Assembly: GCF_023512315.1 (NCBI RefSeq) | Contig: NZ_JAILZV010000012.1 | Coordinates: forward strand, 1 to 34,004 | Length of the DNA: 34,004 bases | Direction of reading: 5' to 3' | Source of the DNA: Anoxybacillus sp. | GTDB taxonomy: Bacteria > Bacillota > Bacilli > Bacillales > Anoxybacillaceae | Shown: piece after piece, positions 33,977-34,004 of the stretch | Position numbering within the stretch: the first letter of the stretch is position 1 | Layout: each line of letters starts with the position of its first letter | Translations under genes and position numbers: made by a program | The notes under the pieces: generated by a model | The model's database searches: none | What the model saw: the letters and a program-made list of their open reading frames with translations, nothing else | What the model was told of the DNA's origin: nothing

Positions 33977-34004
33977 TATTTTCCGCAAATTTCATTGCGG
34001 AAAA
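33977..34004. promoter_or_regulatory. ComA-box-like palindrome 2 (cut by window end)
   Basis: TATTTTCCGCAA, six bases, then TTGCGGAAAA to the last base of the window. It is identical to palindrome 1 except one spacer base, and the five bases before it (ATCCG) are shared too. It is positioned to control the minus-strand secreted-protein/ABC operon. Confidence 0.8.

Noticed and set aside
24526-34004. Integrase, transposase or CRISPR array explaining the accessory island
   Set aside because: No recombinase motifs, insertion-sequence ends or regularly spaced repeats were found. The only repeats are the two regulatory palindromes and the terminators.

Overview
The window looks like chromosome of a moderately thermophilic Bacillaceae (Anoxybacillus/Geobacillus type). 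This is inferred from protein resemblance and gene order: glmS-glmM-cdaR-cdaA-rsiW-sigW-rocF, then a tRNA cluster, then the ydcK/cmpA/tex/ndoA/alr/ydcC/acpS/ydcA/cshA/murF/ddl block known from Bacillus. No database search was possible, so the genus is an inference.

Layout. (1) Positions 1-7249, all minus strand: amino-sugar synthesis (glmS with its self-cleaving leader ribozyme, glmM), the c-di-AMP synthase CdaA with its regulator CdaR, the envelope-stress sigma factor SigW with its anti-sigma RsiW behind an autoregulatory-type SigW promoter, and arginase. (2) Positions 7395-8483: ten tRNA genes, all minus strand, in two transcription units split by an internal terminator. One tRNA-Thr has a truncated 5' copy and a 117-base structured insert upstream. 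(3) Positions 8540-20750: housekeeping and sporulation genes (SprT-like, CmpA, Tex, EndoA toxin-antitoxin, Alr, YdcC, AcpS, rhomboid, CshA, an esterase, MurF, Ddl). (4) Positions 20824-24525: an envelope operon (UgtP-like glycosyltransferase, DedA, polysaccharide deacetylase) and a divergent murG that is not in a dcw cluster.

(5) Positions 24526-34004 form an A/T-rich accessory island and are the most interesting part. It carries a complete ComX-type pheromone quorum-sensing system in the order comX-comQ-comP-comA, so comX precedes comQ. Minus-strand operons lie on both sides. One encodes a 171-residue secreted protein and a lipoprotein. The other encodes a 130-residue secreted protein, two MacB/FtsX-type permeases, an ABC ATPase and a small membrane-anchored protein. 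Nearly identical palindromes with arms TATTTTCCGCAA and TTGCGGAAAATA sit at 25841-25870 (between comX and the first secreted-protein gene) and at 33977 to the window end (upstream of the second). Their half-sites are those of the Bacillus subtilis ComA box, but in opposite relative orientation. The simplest model is a self-contained, pheromone-switched module in which phosphorylated ComA turns on its own pheromone genes and two secreted effectors with their immunity or export partners. The effector functions are not recognised and remain inference.
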